Shown: in pieces, positions 43,696 through 54,600 of the stretch
Position numbering within the stretch: the stretch's first letter is position 1
Layout of the letters: every line of letters starts with the position of its first letter
DNA from: an uncultured Coriobacteriaceae bacterium
GTDB taxonomy: Bacteria > Actinomycetota > Coriobacteriia > Coriobacteriales > Atopobiaceae
Length of the DNA: 64,000 bases
Assembly: GCA_902795065.1 (NCBI GenBank)
Contig: CADBJR010000003.1
Location: 47,110 to 111,109 of the forward strand
Direction of reading: 5' to 3'
The notes under the pieces: generated by a model
Told to the model about the DNA's origin: nothing
What the model saw: the letters and a program-made list of their open reading frames with translations, nothing else
Database searches by the model: none
Translations under genes and position numbers: made by a program

Positions 43696-43908
43696 ATGGG
43701 CTATATTGACCTGCTGAATAATGGGGCGTCATCTACCGAGGTGCGCTCGTACCTCTCCGACGGCCCCTCGACGGCAATCACGATCAGAATCCCCGCGAAC
43801 CTCAAGGAGGCCACAGCAGAGGCGGCGGAGCTTTACGGCATGAGCTTCTCGGCCTTCATCCGCGGATGCCTCATAGAGAAGCTTTCGAAGAAGGAGGCCC
43901 AGAGGTAA
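43696..43908 (+). CDS. CopG/ribbon-helix-helix regulator of the defence block
   Basis: The 70-residue protein contains the RHH pattern AITIRIPANLKEATAEAAELYGMSFSAFIRG. Its stop overlaps the helicase ATG by 1 nt (TAATG), so the two are translated together. It probably autorepresses the operon, a sensible control for restriction genes. Confidence 0.72.
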   Translation: MGYIDLLNNGASSTEVRSYLSDGPSTAITIRIPANLKEATAEAAELYGMSFSAFIRGCLIEKLSKKEAQR

Positions 43909-46900
43909 TGGACTTCGCTTCGTTCGATAACCGCTCCAAAATCCTGAAGGACGACCTCGTCGTAAGGCTCAAGTCGGGCGACAAGGTCTCGCTTGCCGCT
44001 GCGTACTTCTCCATCTACGGCTACAAGGAGCTCAAAGCTGAGCTCGAGGGTCTCGACGAGCTGCGCTTCCTCTATACCTCCCCGACGTTCCTCAAGGAGA
44101 AGGCCGATCGCAAGGCGCGCGAATTCTTCATCCCACGTATGGGCCGCGAACGTGGAATCGCGGGCACGGAGCTCGAGATCCGCCTGCGCAACGAGCTCAC
44201 CCAGCGCGCCATCGCGAGCGAGTGCGCCAAGTGGGTGAGGGAGAAGGCGGCCTTCCGCTCGTTCGTCGCGGAGCAGAACATTCCCTCGTTTCTGGAAGTC
44301 GAGACCGTGGGCGACTCCTACGTGTACCAGAACCTCGAGGGTCTCACCGCCCCGGCTCTCGGTGTCGCTCCCGGATCTTCCCCCTACACGTTCATCGCCC
44401 GCTACGGCGCGGAGACGGCAAAGGGCCTCCTCTCCCTCTTCGACCAAGTCTGGAGCGATGAGGCTGCAACGGAGGACGTGACGGAGCAGGTCCTCGACTC
44501 GATCTCCAACATGTACAAGGAGAACCCTCCCGAGCTCGTCTACTACTCCGCTCTCTACGACATCTTCTCGGAGTTCCTAGCCAACCTCGATGAGGACGAG
44601 CTGCCCAAGGAGGCTGCGGGCTTCAAGGACTCCCTCATCTGGAACATGCTCTACGACTTCCAGCGCGATGCGGCCCTCGCCATCATCAACAAGCTCGAGA
44701 CCTACAACGGGTGCATCTTGGCCGACTCGGTGGGTCTGGGCAAGACCTTCACAGCGCTCGCCGTCATCAAGTACTACGAGGCGCGCAACCGCAACGTTCT
44801 GGTGCTCTGCCCCAAGAAGCTCTCCAACAACTGGATGACCTACCGCAACAACTTGCGGAACAACCCCATCGCCGACGACCACCTGCGCTACGACGTGCTG
44901 TTCCACACGGACCTCAGCCGAGAGCGCGGAACCTCCGAGTCCGGAATTGACCTCGCGACCATCCGCTGGGAGAACTACGACCTCGTGGTCATAGACGAGT
45001 CCCACAATTTCCGCAACGGCGGAGACTCGGCGGTGGACAACAAGGAGAACCGCTATCAGAAGCTCATGAGGCGCGTGATCTCCGAGGGCATCAAGACCCG
45101 CGTGCTCATGCTCTCCGCCACCCCGGTCAACAACCGCTTCCGCGACCTGCAGAACCAGCTCGAGCTCGCCTACCGCGGGAGCGACGTGGACTGGAAGGCC
45201 GAGATCGGCCTGCGCAACGACGTGAAGACGACCTTCGCCAAGGCGCAGGCCGTCTACAGCGCATGGTCCAAGCTGCCCCCGCGGCAGAGGACGACCAAGG
45301 GGCTCATGGGCATGCTCGACCCAGACTTCTTCAAGCTCCTCGACCAGGTCACCGTGGCGCGCAGCCGCAAGCAGATCGTGCGCTACTACGACGCCTCCGC
45401 CATCGGCCCGTTCCCCGAGAGGCGCACGCCCATTACCATCAGGCCGGTCCTCTCGACGTCCGACAAGGTGGCGAGCTTCTCGGAGATCGCCAACGCCCTC
45501 AACAAGCTGCTGCTGGCGAACTACATCCCCTCGCTCTACATCCATCCCTCCAAGATCGCCAAGTACAAGGAGGTCGGCAACCTCTCCCTGACCGGCCGCG
45601 AGACCGGCGTGCGCAGGCTCATGGCGGTGAACCTCCTCAAGCGCCTCGAGAGCTCCGTCTACTCGTTCAGGAAGACGCTCTCCAAGGTGCGCGAGTCGGT
45701 CTCGGAGCGCATCGCGCTCGTGGACGAGTTCGAGAAGAGCCCCACGAAGATGAGGGCGGTCGTAGGTGATGTCGCAGTTCCCGACCTCGACTTCGACGAC
45801 GAGGAGTCTATGGACTTTAAGGTGGGCAAGGCCGCCGTCGACCTCGCGGACATCGACTGGATGCGTTGGCGCGATGACATGGGGCGCGACCTCGAGGTGC
45901 TCGATTCGATCAGAGACATGGTCGTCGCGGCGGACCCAGAGCACGACGCCAAGCTGCTCGACCTGAAGTCTTACATCGCGGAGAAGGCGAACCACCCCTT
46001 CAACGACGGCAACCGCAAGCTCCTCATCTTCACCGCATTCACGGATACCGCGGACTACCTCTACGAGCACATCACCTCTTGGGCGAAGTACACGCTCGAC
46101 ATGGATTGCGCGCTCATCACGGGAGACGGGTGCAAGACGACGATCAAGCGGATCCCCAACGACACCCAGTCGGTGCTCGCATGCTTCTCGCCCGCCTCGA
46201 AGGACAGGGACCTCATCGCCCCGAAGCTCGCGGATGCGGACATCGACCTCCTTATAGCTACCGACTGCGTCTCGGAGGGCCAGAACCTCCAGGACTGCGA
46301 CTGCGTGGTCAACTACGACATCCACTGGAACCCGGTGCGTATCGTCCAGCGCTTCGGCCGCGTGGATCGCATCGGTTCTAAGAATGTGACCATCCAGCTG
46401 GTGAACTTCTGGCCCGACGTGGAGCTCGACGAGTACATCAAGCTCAAGAGCCGAGTCGAGACGCGCATGAGGGCCGTCATCATGACGTCCACCGGCGACG
46501 ATGACTTGGTGAACGCCGAGGAGGAGGGAGACCTCGAGTACCGCAGGGTTCAGCTCGAGCAGATGCTCTCCTCCAATATCGACCTCGAGGACGTTTCGGG
46601 CGGCGTCTCCATCACCGACCTCGGCCTCGACGAGTTCAGGACGGATCTTCTCGCATGGGTTAAGGAGAACGGCACCGACGACCTCCCGCCGCACGGCATC
46701 CATGCGGTCGTGCAGGGGGAGATTCCTGGCATCATCTTCGTGATGCGCAACGTCAACCAGGGCGTCAACGTGAGCAAGGCAAACAGGCTACATCCCTTCT
46801 ACCTGGTCTACGTTGGCGAGGGCGGCGATATCGTCTACGGCCAGCTCGACCCGAAGCAGACGCTATCCGCAATGCGGACGCTCTGCAGGGGCAAGAACGC

Positions 46901-47126
46901 GCCGAACAAGGAGCTCTGCACGTCCTTCAATAAGCGGACGAGCGACGGCCGCGACATGCGCAACCCCACGAGGCTGCTCAGGGCTGCCGTCGGCTCAATC
47001 GTCGAGACCGACCAGGCATCGGTCGTGGACAGCTTCTTCGGCAGCGGGGAGTCGCTCTTCGGCAAAACAGGTGCCGTGAAGGGAATCGACGACTTCGAGC
47101 TGCTGTGCTTTTTGGTGGTGGCCTAG
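43908..47126 (+). CDS. SNF2-type helicase with N-terminal PLD-like region
   Basis: The 1072-residue protein has an N-terminal part resembling the phospholipase-D-like region of helicase-associated nucleases (LKSGDKVSLAAAYFSIYGYK). A superfamily 2 motor follows: Walker A LADSVGLGKTF, Walker B VVIDESHNFRN, motif III LSATPVNN, and helicase-C motifs ATDCVSEGQNLQDCD and VQRFGRVDRIGS. It is the first large gene of the restriction block, abuts DUF4391, and probably translocates on DNA during defence. Confidence 0.88.
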   Translation: MDFASFDNRSKILKDDLVVRLKSGDKVSLAAAYFSIYGYKELKAELEGLDELRFLYTSPTFLKEKADRKAREFFIPRMGRERGIAGTELEIRLRNELTQRAIASECAKWVREKAAFRSFVAEQNIPSFLEVETVGDSYVYQNLEGLTAPALGVAPGSSPYTFIARYGAETAKGLLSLFDQVWSDEAATEDVTEQVLDSISNMYKENPPELVYYSALYDIFSEFLANLDEDELPKEAAGFKDSLIWNMLYDFQRDAALAIINKLETYNGCILADSVGLGKTFTALAVIKYYEARNRNVLVLCPKKLSNNWMTYRNNLRNNPIADDHLRYDVLFHTDLSRERGTSESGIDLATIRWENYDLVVIDESHNFRNGGDSAVDNKENRYQKLMRRVISEGIKTRVLMLSATPVNNRFRDLQNQLELAYRGSDVDWKAEIGLRNDVKTTFAKAQAVYSAWSKLPPRQRTTKGLMGMLDPDFFKLLDQVTVARSRKQIVRYYDASAIGPFPERRTPITIRPVLSTSDKVASFSEIANALNKLLLANYIPSLYIHPSKIAKYKEVGNLSLTGRETGVRRLMAVNLLKRLESSVYSFRKTLSKVRESVSERIALVDEFEKSPTKMRAVVGDVAVPDLDFDDEESMDFKVGKAAVDLADIDWMRWRDDMGRDLEVLDSIRDMVVAADPEHDAKLLDLKSYIAEKANHPFNDGNRKLLIFTAFTDTADYLYEHITSWAKYTLDMDCALITGDGCKTTIKRIPNDTQSVLACFSPASKDRDLIAPKLADADIDLLIATDCVSEGQNLQDCDCVVNYDIHWNPVRIVQRFGRVDRIGSKNVTIQLVNFWPDVELDEYIKLKSRVETRMRAVIMTSTGDDDLVNAEEEGDLEYRRVQLEQMLSSNIDLEDVSGGVSITDLGLDEFRTDLLAWVKENGTDDLPPHGIHAVVQGEIPGIIFVMRNVNQGVNVSKANRLHPFYLVYVGEGGDIVYGQLDPKQTLSAMRTLCRGKNAPNKELCTSFNKRTSDGRDMRNPTRLLRAAVGSIVETDQASVVDSFFGSGESLFGKTGAVKGIDDFELLCFLVVA

Positions 47127-47726
47127 ATGCTCGGGCTCCCGTCCACGACCGAGGTCTCCCAGCGCCTGCCCAAGGAGGCGTTCTATCGCAACATGACCCT
47201 CGATGCAAAGGTCAAGGCGCAGTTTGTGTCCGGTATCGAGCGTATAGTCGTGGTGAACGCCGTGAGGCCGGGCACCGCAAACATTGTGGACGGTAAGCAC
47301 GCCCACGAGATCTTGGTCGTGGAGGTGGAGCCAAAGGGAGGGGAAGTCCCTGAGGCCGTCGTTCAGACGGTTCTCAAAGCCAACCCCAACCCCATGGTCG
47401 TCGTTGACGGCGCTACGGGTGCAGTCTGGGCGAAGGCCTCTGGCCGCACCGTCCGATCGAAGGGCGTCGGAGCGCTCAAGCTCGTGGGGCCCACCATGGA
47501 CGAGGCATGGGACTCCATCCTTGCTCAGCTGGCGTTCGAGGAGGAGGACGGTGCAGACATCCAAGCTCGTCTCGACCGCAAGGAGGCCATTGAAGCTCTG
47601 GAGCGAGAGGTGGAGGCGCTCGACAGGAAGTGCCGCAAGGAGCAGCAGATAGCGCGGAGGAACGAGCTGTTCGCGCAGCTCAGGGATAAGAATGCAGAGC
47701 TCAGGGCTCTCAAGGAGGACCAGTGA
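47127..47726 (+). CDS. DUF4391 protein
   Basis: The 199-residue protein (MLGLPSTTEVSQRLPKEAFY ... FVSGIERIVVVNAVRPGT) fits DUF4391, a family often encoded between an SNF2-like helicase and type III mod/res genes. The C-terminus is a coiled coil (EALEREVEALDRKCRKEQQI) for protein-protein contacts. It begins directly after the helicase stop, and its own stop overlaps the mod ATG (TGATG). Confidence 0.8.
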   Translation: MLGLPSTTEVSQRLPKEAFYRNMTLDAKVKAQFVSGIERIVVVNAVRPGTANIVDGKHAHEILVVEVEPKGGEVPEAVVQTVLKANPNPMVVVDGATGAVWAKASGRTVRSKGVGALKLVGPTMDEAWDSILAQLAFEEEDGADIQARLDRKEAIEALEREVEALDRKCRKEQQIARRNELFAQLRDKNAELRALKEDQ

Positions 47727-50700
47727 TGGAGAAGATCGAGCGACATACCCCGGACCTCACCGAGGAGCTTGTGGACAAGCTCGCAGAACTGATGCCGGGG
47801 ATTGTGACCGAGAGCCTCGACGAGAGCGGTGAGATTATCCGATCCGTAGACTTCGATGCTCTGAAAGAGAACCTCTTCGGGTCCGTCGTCGAGGGGCGCC
47901 GCGAGCGCTATCAGTTCACCTGGCCGGGGAAGGCCAAGGCGCGCCTCGAGGCCCGCACGCCCACGTCCAAGACCATGCGCCCCTGCCCGGAGAAGTCGGT
48001 GGACTGGGACACGACCCAGAACCTCTGCATCGAGGGCGACAACCTCGAGGCCCTGAAGATCATGCGCGAGACGTATGCGGGGAAGATCAAGCTCATCTAC
48101 ATCGACCCTCCTTACAACACGGGCCACGATTTCATCTACGACGACGATTTCGCCGAGACCCACGCTGTGTACTCCGAGAAGAGCGGTGAGCTCGACGAGG
48201 AGGGCGGACGCCTCGTCGCCAACCCAGAGTCCAACGGTCGCTTCCACTCTGACTGGTGCTCGATGATGTACCCGAGGCTCCTGCTTGCGAGGGATCTGCT
48301 GTCTACGGACGGAGCCATCTTCATCTCGATCGACGACGGAGAGACTGCTAACCTTCAGAAGATATGCGAAGAAGTCTTCGGTGCCCAGTGCTTCGTCGGG
48401 AACATCTCCGTAGAAAGGTCTTACTCTCCTCGCAATGATTCCCAAGGCATCCCATCCGTAGCTGAGCACGTGATGGTCTTCTCCAAGCAACCGCAGTGGA
48501 ATCCGCACTACTTGCCGCGCACAGAGGAAATGGATTCGAAGTACAGGAATCCTGATGGTGATGATTCGCTTTGGCGCGCTGATAACCCATATGCACCTGG
48601 AGCTGGCTCACACCAGGGGATGGTTTATGCTATTCAGCATCCTTTTACTGGAGAGTTGCTCTATCCGACGGTGGGAAGGTGTTGGACTTTTGGGCAAACG
48701 GACATGCTGTCGATAATGAACGAGTGGTGCCCTTACGAACTCCGAGAGATCGATGATTCTGATCGTCGGGCATTGATTTGCGGGACGTCTCCAAATGAAG
48801 TGCGCAAAGGTGTTAGGGGCATCGTTCTTTCGCTGTCTCTAGAGGAATCTCGCCAGCTCGCGCGCACGAGAATGGATGCGGGAAGATGGCCTCGCTTCTA
48901 CTTTACGCGTGATGGACAGGGCGGTATTGCTAGAAAGACATATCTCGATCAAGTCGCAGGTCGCAAGGTAACGAATCTCTGGCTGTGTAGCGAAGTCGGC
49001 CATACTGATGAGGCGAAGAAAGCGCTGCGCACACTTTTTGATGGGGTTATTCCCTTCGACACTCCCAAACCCGTGCGCCTCATGGACCGCATACTTACTA
49101 TTGCAAGCGACAAGGATTCCATCGTTCTCGATTTCTTCTCCGGCTCCGCATCGATGGGTGAGGCAGTTATGCGGAAGAACGCAGAGGACGACGGCAGCAG
49201 GAAGTTCATCCTCGTACAGATTCCCGAGAAGGCTTCGGGTGGTTTCGACACGCTCTGCGATGTGGGTGAGGAGCGCCTGCGCCGCGTGCGGGTAGACATG
49301 CAACCTGGCACCGACCAGCTCTCATTGGATATCGACCCAAAGACCGACCTCGGCTTCCGCGTCCTGCGCGTAGACGATTCAGTTCTGAGGGACGTCCGCT
49401 CCGACCCAGCCTCCACCGCTCAGGCGTCGCTCCTCGACCTCATCGACAACATGGAGGAGGGCGCCACGCCTCTCGACCTGCTCTTCCAGGTGCTCCCGAA
49501 GTTCAGGATCCCGTACTCGTGCAGGATCGAGGAGCTCGAGGTGGACGGCAGGACCGTCCTCGACGTGGAGGACGGCCAGCTCCTGGCCTGCTTCGACGAG
49601 GACGTCTCCACCGCCACCATCGAGGCGATCGCCAGGCGAAGGCCCCTCTACGCGGTCTTCCGCGACGCATCCTTCTCGGACGACTCCGCGGTCGCCAACC
49701 TCGAGGAGCTCTTCAAGACCTTCAGCCCGGACACCATCCGACGCATCGACACCAAGACCCCAGATCTCACTCAGGAGAACATCGACAAGCTGGCTGAGTT
49801 GTTCCCCGATGTTGTTACCGAGATGATTGACGATTCTGGCAAGGTTGTCCGCGCTATCGACTTCGATGCTCTTCGAGAAGACCTCTCCGGCTCCGTCGTC
49901 GAGGGACGCCGCGAGCGCTACCAGTTCACCTGGCCTGGGAAGGCCAAGGCGAGGCTCGAGGCGAGGACGCCGACCACCAAGACCATGCGCCCCTGCCCCG
50001 AGAAGTCCGTCGACTGGGACACCACCCAGAACCTCTACATCGAGGGCGACAACCTCGAGGCGCTGAAGATCATGCGGGAGACCTACGCCGGCAAGGTCAA
50101 GCTCATCTACATCGACCCGCCCTACAACACCGGCCACGACTTCATCTACGACGACGACTTCTCCGAGACCCACTCCGAGTACGCGGCCTCGAGCGGGGAC
50201 TACGACGAGGAGGGGGGACGCCTGGTAGCCAACCCCGAGTCCAACGGCCGCTTCCACTCCGACTGGTGCTCGATGATGTACCCGAGGCTGCTGCTTGCCC
50301 GCGATTTGCTGTCATCGGATGGCGCCATCTTCATCTCGATAGACGATAGAGAATTATCATCATTGAAATGTATGTGTGACGAGCTTTTCTCAAGTGGAAA
50401 CTTTGTTACAGATGTCATTTGGGAGAAGTCGGATAGTCCAAAAATGGACTCTCGACTGTTTTCGATAAGGCATGACCATATCCTGCTTTATGCAAAGAGG
50501 ATTGAATCTCTTGAGGTTCAACGACTTCAAACGGATGAGATTCCAGAACACTTCAATAGAGTTGACACCCACGGAAGACGGTATTATCTGAAGCCGCTTC
50601 GAGCGATGGGAAAAGCAGATGCTAGAGAAGACAGACCGAGTCTGTTCTATGCAATTGAAGCACCTGATGGGAGTCAGGTTTTTCCAAGACGAACTGACGG

Positions 50701-51679
50701 AAGCGATGGTCGATGGAGGTGGAGTAAAGACAAACTATCCCAAGAGAGGGATCGGATTGAGTGGACAAGGTCAGGTGCTGGGTGGAGTCCAAATTATCGA
50801 ATTTATGCGGATGATGGACTGGATACTCCGCCGGAGACAATTTGGTTCAACAAAGACGTTGGAAGCAACCGAACATCAATAATGCAACTCAAGGATCTTC
50901 TTGATGGGGACAAGAGCTTTACAACCCCCAAGCCAACGGGGTTAATTCTTCGAATGGCTCAGTTGCTAACCTGCGACGACTCTGTTGTCCTTGACTTCTT
51001 CTCCGGTTCTGGCTCAACAGCTGATGCGATTATGCAGATGAATGCAAAAGACGGCGGTTCGAGGAGATTCATCGTTGCGCAGATCCCTGAGGTTAATTTC
51101 AACCCGGACTCTCCATACAAGACAATTTGCGAGATCGGCGAGGAGCGCATCCGCCGTGCCGCGGCGAGGATCCGCTCCGAGATAGAGGAGTCGAACAGGC
51201 ACCTCCGCCTCGGCGAGGAGCCGAAGCCCCTTCCCGACCTCGGCTTCCGCGTCCTGCGCGTCGGCGACTCGGTCCTGAAGGACGTGCATGCCGACCCCGC
51301 GTCCACCGCGCAGGCGTCCCTCCTCGACCTCATCGACAACATGGAGGAGGGCGCCACGCCTCTCGACCTGCTCTTCCAGGTGCTCCCGAAGTTCAGGATT
51401 CCGTACTCGGCGAAGATCGAGGAGCTCGAGGTGGATGGCCGCACGGTCCTCGACGTGGAGGGAGGCCAGCTCCTTGCCTGCTTCGACGAGGACGTCTCCA
51501 CCGCCACCATCGAGGCCATCGCCAGGCGCAGGCCGCTCTACGCGGTCTTCCGCGACGCATCCTTCTCGGACGACTCCGCGGTCGCCAACCTCGAGGAGCT
51601 CTTCAAGACCTTCAGCCCGGACACCATCCGACGCGGTTCAAGATCCAGCAGTACCAGACAGACGCGGCACAGGCGGTGA
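47726..51679 (+). CDS. mod: Type III N6-adenine DNA methyltransferase, two complete Mod modules fused
   Basis: The 1317-residue protein contains two Mod units: residues 1-673 and 674-1317. Each has DPPY (127-130 and 797-800), an FSGSAS/FSGSGS motif I (from 469 and 1090) and the Mod C-terminal region, in beta-class order. N-terminal and C-terminal flanks are near identical, but the middle target-recognition parts are unrelated and lower in GC. A normal Mod is about 600-700 residues. A 98-bp identical block ends each copy (49647-49744 and 51536-51634). After the second copy the frame runs on for 15 codons of out-of-frame res sequence (RRGSRSSSTRQTRHRR). Confidence 0.9.
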   Translation: MEKIERHTPDLTEELVDKLAELMPGIVTESLDESGEIIRSVDFDALKENLFGSVVEGRRERYQFTWPGKAKARLEARTPTSKTMRPCPEKSVDWDTTQNLCIEGDNLEALKIMRETYAGKIKLIYIDPPYNTGHDFIYDDDFAETHAVYSEKSGELDEEGGRLVANPESNGRFHSDWCSMMYPRLLLARDLLSTDGAIFISIDDGETANLQKICEEVFGAQCFVGNISVERSYSPRNDSQGIPSVAEHVMVFSKQPQWNPHYLPRTEEMDSKYRNPDGDDSLWRADNPYAPGAGSHQGMVYAIQHPFTGELLYPTVGRCWTFGQTDMLSIMNEWCPYELREIDDSDRRALICGTSPNEVRKGVRGIVLSLSLEESRQLARTRMDAGRWPRFYFTRDGQGGIARKTYLDQVAGRKVTNLWLCSEVGHTDEAKKALRTLFDGVIPFDTPKPVRLMDRILTIASDKDSIVLDFFSGSASMGEAVMRKNAEDDGSRKFILVQIPEKASGGFDTLCDVGEERLRRVRVDMQPGTDQLSLDIDPKTDLGFRVLRVDDSVLRDVRSDPASTAQASLLDLIDNMEEGATPLDLLFQVLPKFRIPYSCRIEELEVDGRTVLDVEDGQLLACFDEDVSTATIEAIARRRPLYAVFRDASFSDDSAVANLEELFKTFSPDTIRRIDTKTPDLTQENIDKLAELFPDVVTEMIDDSGKVVRAIDFDALREDLSGSVVEGRRERYQFTWPGKAKARLEARTPTTKTMRPCPEKSVDWDTTQNLYIEGDNLEALKIMRETYAGKVKLIYIDPPYNTGHDFIYDDDFSETHSEYAASSGDYDEEGGRLVANPESNGRFHSDWCSMMYPRLLLARDLLSSDGAIFISIDDRELSSLKCMCDELFSSGNFVTDVIWEKSDSPKMDSRLFSIRHDHILLYAKRIESLEVQRLQTDEIPEHFNRVDTHGRRYYLKPLRAMGKADAREDRPSLFYAIEAPDGSQVFPRRTDGSDGRWRWSKDKLSQERDRIEWTRSGAGWSPNYRIYADDGLDTPPETIWFNKDVGSNRTSIMQLKDLLDGDKSFTTPKPTGLILRMAQLLTCDDSVVLDFFSGSGSTADAIMQMNAKDGGSRRFIVAQIPEVNFNPDSPYKTICEIGEERIRRAAARIRSEIEESNRHLRLGEEPKPLPDLGFRVLRVGDSVLKDVHADPASTAQASLLDLIDNMEEGATPLDLLFQVLPKFRIPYSAKIEELEVDGRTVLDVEGGQLLACFDEDVSTATIEAIARRRPLYAVFRDASFSDDSAVANLEELFKTFSPDTIRRGSRSSSTRQTRHRR

Positions 51680-54600
51680 CGGACGTATTCTCGGGTCAGC
51701 CTTATCAAGGCGCGGTCGCCTACGTGCGCGATCTTGGTGTTCGGACGGACAAGTGGGGCATGGGCAAGCTCTTCGAAGACCCGGACGAGGTCTCTGAGGG
51801 CTACGGCAACGCCCGTTTAGAGCTCTCAGGCACCCAGCTCCTCGACAATCTTCGCAAGGTCCAGAGGAGTCGAAGGGTGCAGGAGTCATCAGCCCTCGCC
51901 AAGGGGCCAGGTGCCGTCTCGCTTGACGTTGAGATGGAGACGGGTACGGGTAAGACCTACGTCTACACGCGTACCATGTTCGAACTCAATCGTCTATATG
52001 GCTGGAGCAAGTTCATCATCGTAGTGCCCTCCATTGCAATTCGCGAGGGTGTTTTCAAGAGCCTCCAGTCCACTGAGCAGCACTTTTACGAGCAGTATGG
52101 CAAGGCCATCCGCTATTTCGTGTATAACAGCTCACGCCTCAATGAGCTTGACTCGTTCTCGCAGAGTCCCGATATCTGCGCCATGATCATCAACATGCAG
52201 GCTTTCAATACATCAATGAAGGAGGGCGGGAAGTCCAAAGAGGCGCGTATCATCTTTGACGAACGTGATGAGTTTGGCAGCCGCCGTCCCATCGACGTTA
52301 TTGCAGCGAACCATCCAATCGTTATCATGGACGAGCCGCAGAAGATGGGCGGGGCAGCTACACAAGCGGGCATCGAGCGATTCAAGCCGCTCTTTGTACT
52401 TAACTACTCTGCTACGCACAAGACAAAACATGACTGCGTGTACGTGCTTGATGCACTCGATGCTTTCAACCAGCGGTTGGTCAAACGCATCGAGGTGAAG
52501 GGTTTCGAGCTTAAGAACATGCGCGGCACCGACGGGTATCTTTACCTGCAGGATATCAAGGTGTACAAGGACCGTGCTCCCGAGGCAGTCATTGAGTATA
52601 AGCGCCTCAACGCGAGCGGTTCGGTGAGCAAACGCGTGGGTACGTTTCGCGAGCATGATGACATCTATATGGAGTCCAAGGAGCTTGAGGCTTATCGCGA
52701 AGGATTCACCGTTGCCGAGATTGTGCCTGATCAGAATGGCTTCCTAGGATACGTCAGGTTCCTTAACGATCTCGTTCTCAACCGAGGCGAGGTGTATGGC
52801 GATTCTGAAGAACGCGATATCCGCCGTGTGCAAATTCGCGAGACCATCAAGAGTCACCTCGAGAAGGAGGAGGCTCTCTTCGCTCGTGGTATCAAGTGTC
52901 TTTCGCTCTTCTTTATTGACGAGGTTGCCAAGTATCGCAGCTACGGTGAAGACGGAGAAGAGATTCCAGGCGAGTACTGCCGTATGTTCGATGAGGAGTA
53001 CGCTCGCGCGGTCAAAGAGACTCTTGAGGGGAAGCTCGAGATTGCGCCGGGTTATCACGATTACCTGCGCGGCATCGACGCAGAGCGCACGCGCAACGCC
53101 TACTTCGCTATCGACAAAAAGGGGAGGATGACGGACCCCTCCCTCAAGCGTGGGAGCGACGAATCCGATGACGAGAGCGCCTACGACCTGATACTGCGCG
53201 ACAAGGAACGCCTCCTCTCGTTCGAGGAGCCTACGCGCTTCATCTTCAGCCACTCCGCGCTTCGCGAGGGTTGGGACAACCCCAACGTGTTCCAAATCTG
53301 CACGCTCAAGCAGTCGGGATCCGAGACCGGCAAGCGCCAGGAGGTCGGGCGCGGCATGCGCCTGTGCGTGAACCAGGACGGCGACCGGCAGGACCTCGAT
53401 GTGCTGGGCGAGACCGAGGTGCAGCAGGTGAACATGCTCACCGTGGTCACGTCCGAGAGTTACACGGACTTCGTGAACGCGCTGCAGGCAGACATCAAGG
53501 ACGACCTGCGCGAGCGGCCCAAGCGCGTGTCCGCAGACCTCTTCCGCGGCCTCAGGGTCACCGCCGGGGAGGGCATGGAGTACACGTTCACGGACGGGGA
53601 TGCGGACGACATCATGTACGCGCTCGTCTCCAACAAGCTCATCGACAAGAACGGCATTCCCACGCAGAAGTTCCGCGACGAAGGGCTTGAGGGCGTGGAG
53701 GACGGCGAGCTGCCGGAGCACCTCGGCGGCATGCGCGACCAGATCCGTGCCGCCGTTGCGAGCGTCTACGATGCGAAGGCGCTCGACAGCTACATCTGCA
53801 ACGGCCTTGAGGGCAAGGTCAAGAGCAACCCGCTCAACGCCAACTTCGGGAAGGCGGAGTTCCAGGCGCTTTGGAAGATGATCAACGCTAAACACTCCTA
53901 TACCGTGAGCTTCGACGATGAAGAGCTGCGCGACAAGGCCGTGAAGCGCATCGACGCTGAGCTCGTGGTAGGTAAGATGGCGTACACGATGACAACTGGC
54001 TCCCAGCGCGGAAGGCAGACACGCGAGGCCCTCGACAAGAAGGATTCCTTCATGCGCACGAGCCTCGAGACCAAAGCGGTAGGCGTTGACGACATCTCCG
54101 TGACCTACGACCTGCTCGGTGAGGTGGCCCAGGCCGCGACCATCACGAGGCGGAGCGCCGCGCACATCCTCTCGAGGATCAACCCCGCCAAGTTCGCCCT
54201 GTTCCGCGAGAACCCCGAGGAGTTCATCGCCAAGGTCGCAAAGCTCATCCGCGAGGCAAAGGCCACGATGATCGTAGACCACATCACCTACCACCGCCTT
54301 GAGGACCGCTACGATTCCGACATCTTCACCGAACGCATGCCGGAGAACATGTCGCGTGCCCTACAGCCCGCCAAAGCCATCCAGGACTATGTGTTCTGGG
54401 ACTCCGAGGGCGAGCGCGACTTCGCCAGGGACCTCGATTCAGCCAAGGAGGTTGTGGTCTATGCAAAGCTGCCGAGGTCTTTCCAGATCCCCACGCCAGT
54501 TGGCAACTACGCTCCGGATTGGGCGATCGCCTTCGAGGAGGGCAGCGTGAAGCACGTGTTCTTCGTCGCCGAGACCAAGGGCTCGATGAGTTCGCTCGAC

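Noticed and set aside
44577..46703. 708-residue frame opposite the SNF2 helicase
   Set aside because: Antisense shadow of a gene with clear helicase motifs.
52744..54294. 516-residue frame opposite res
   Set aside because: Antisense shadow; the sense frame carries all Res motifs.
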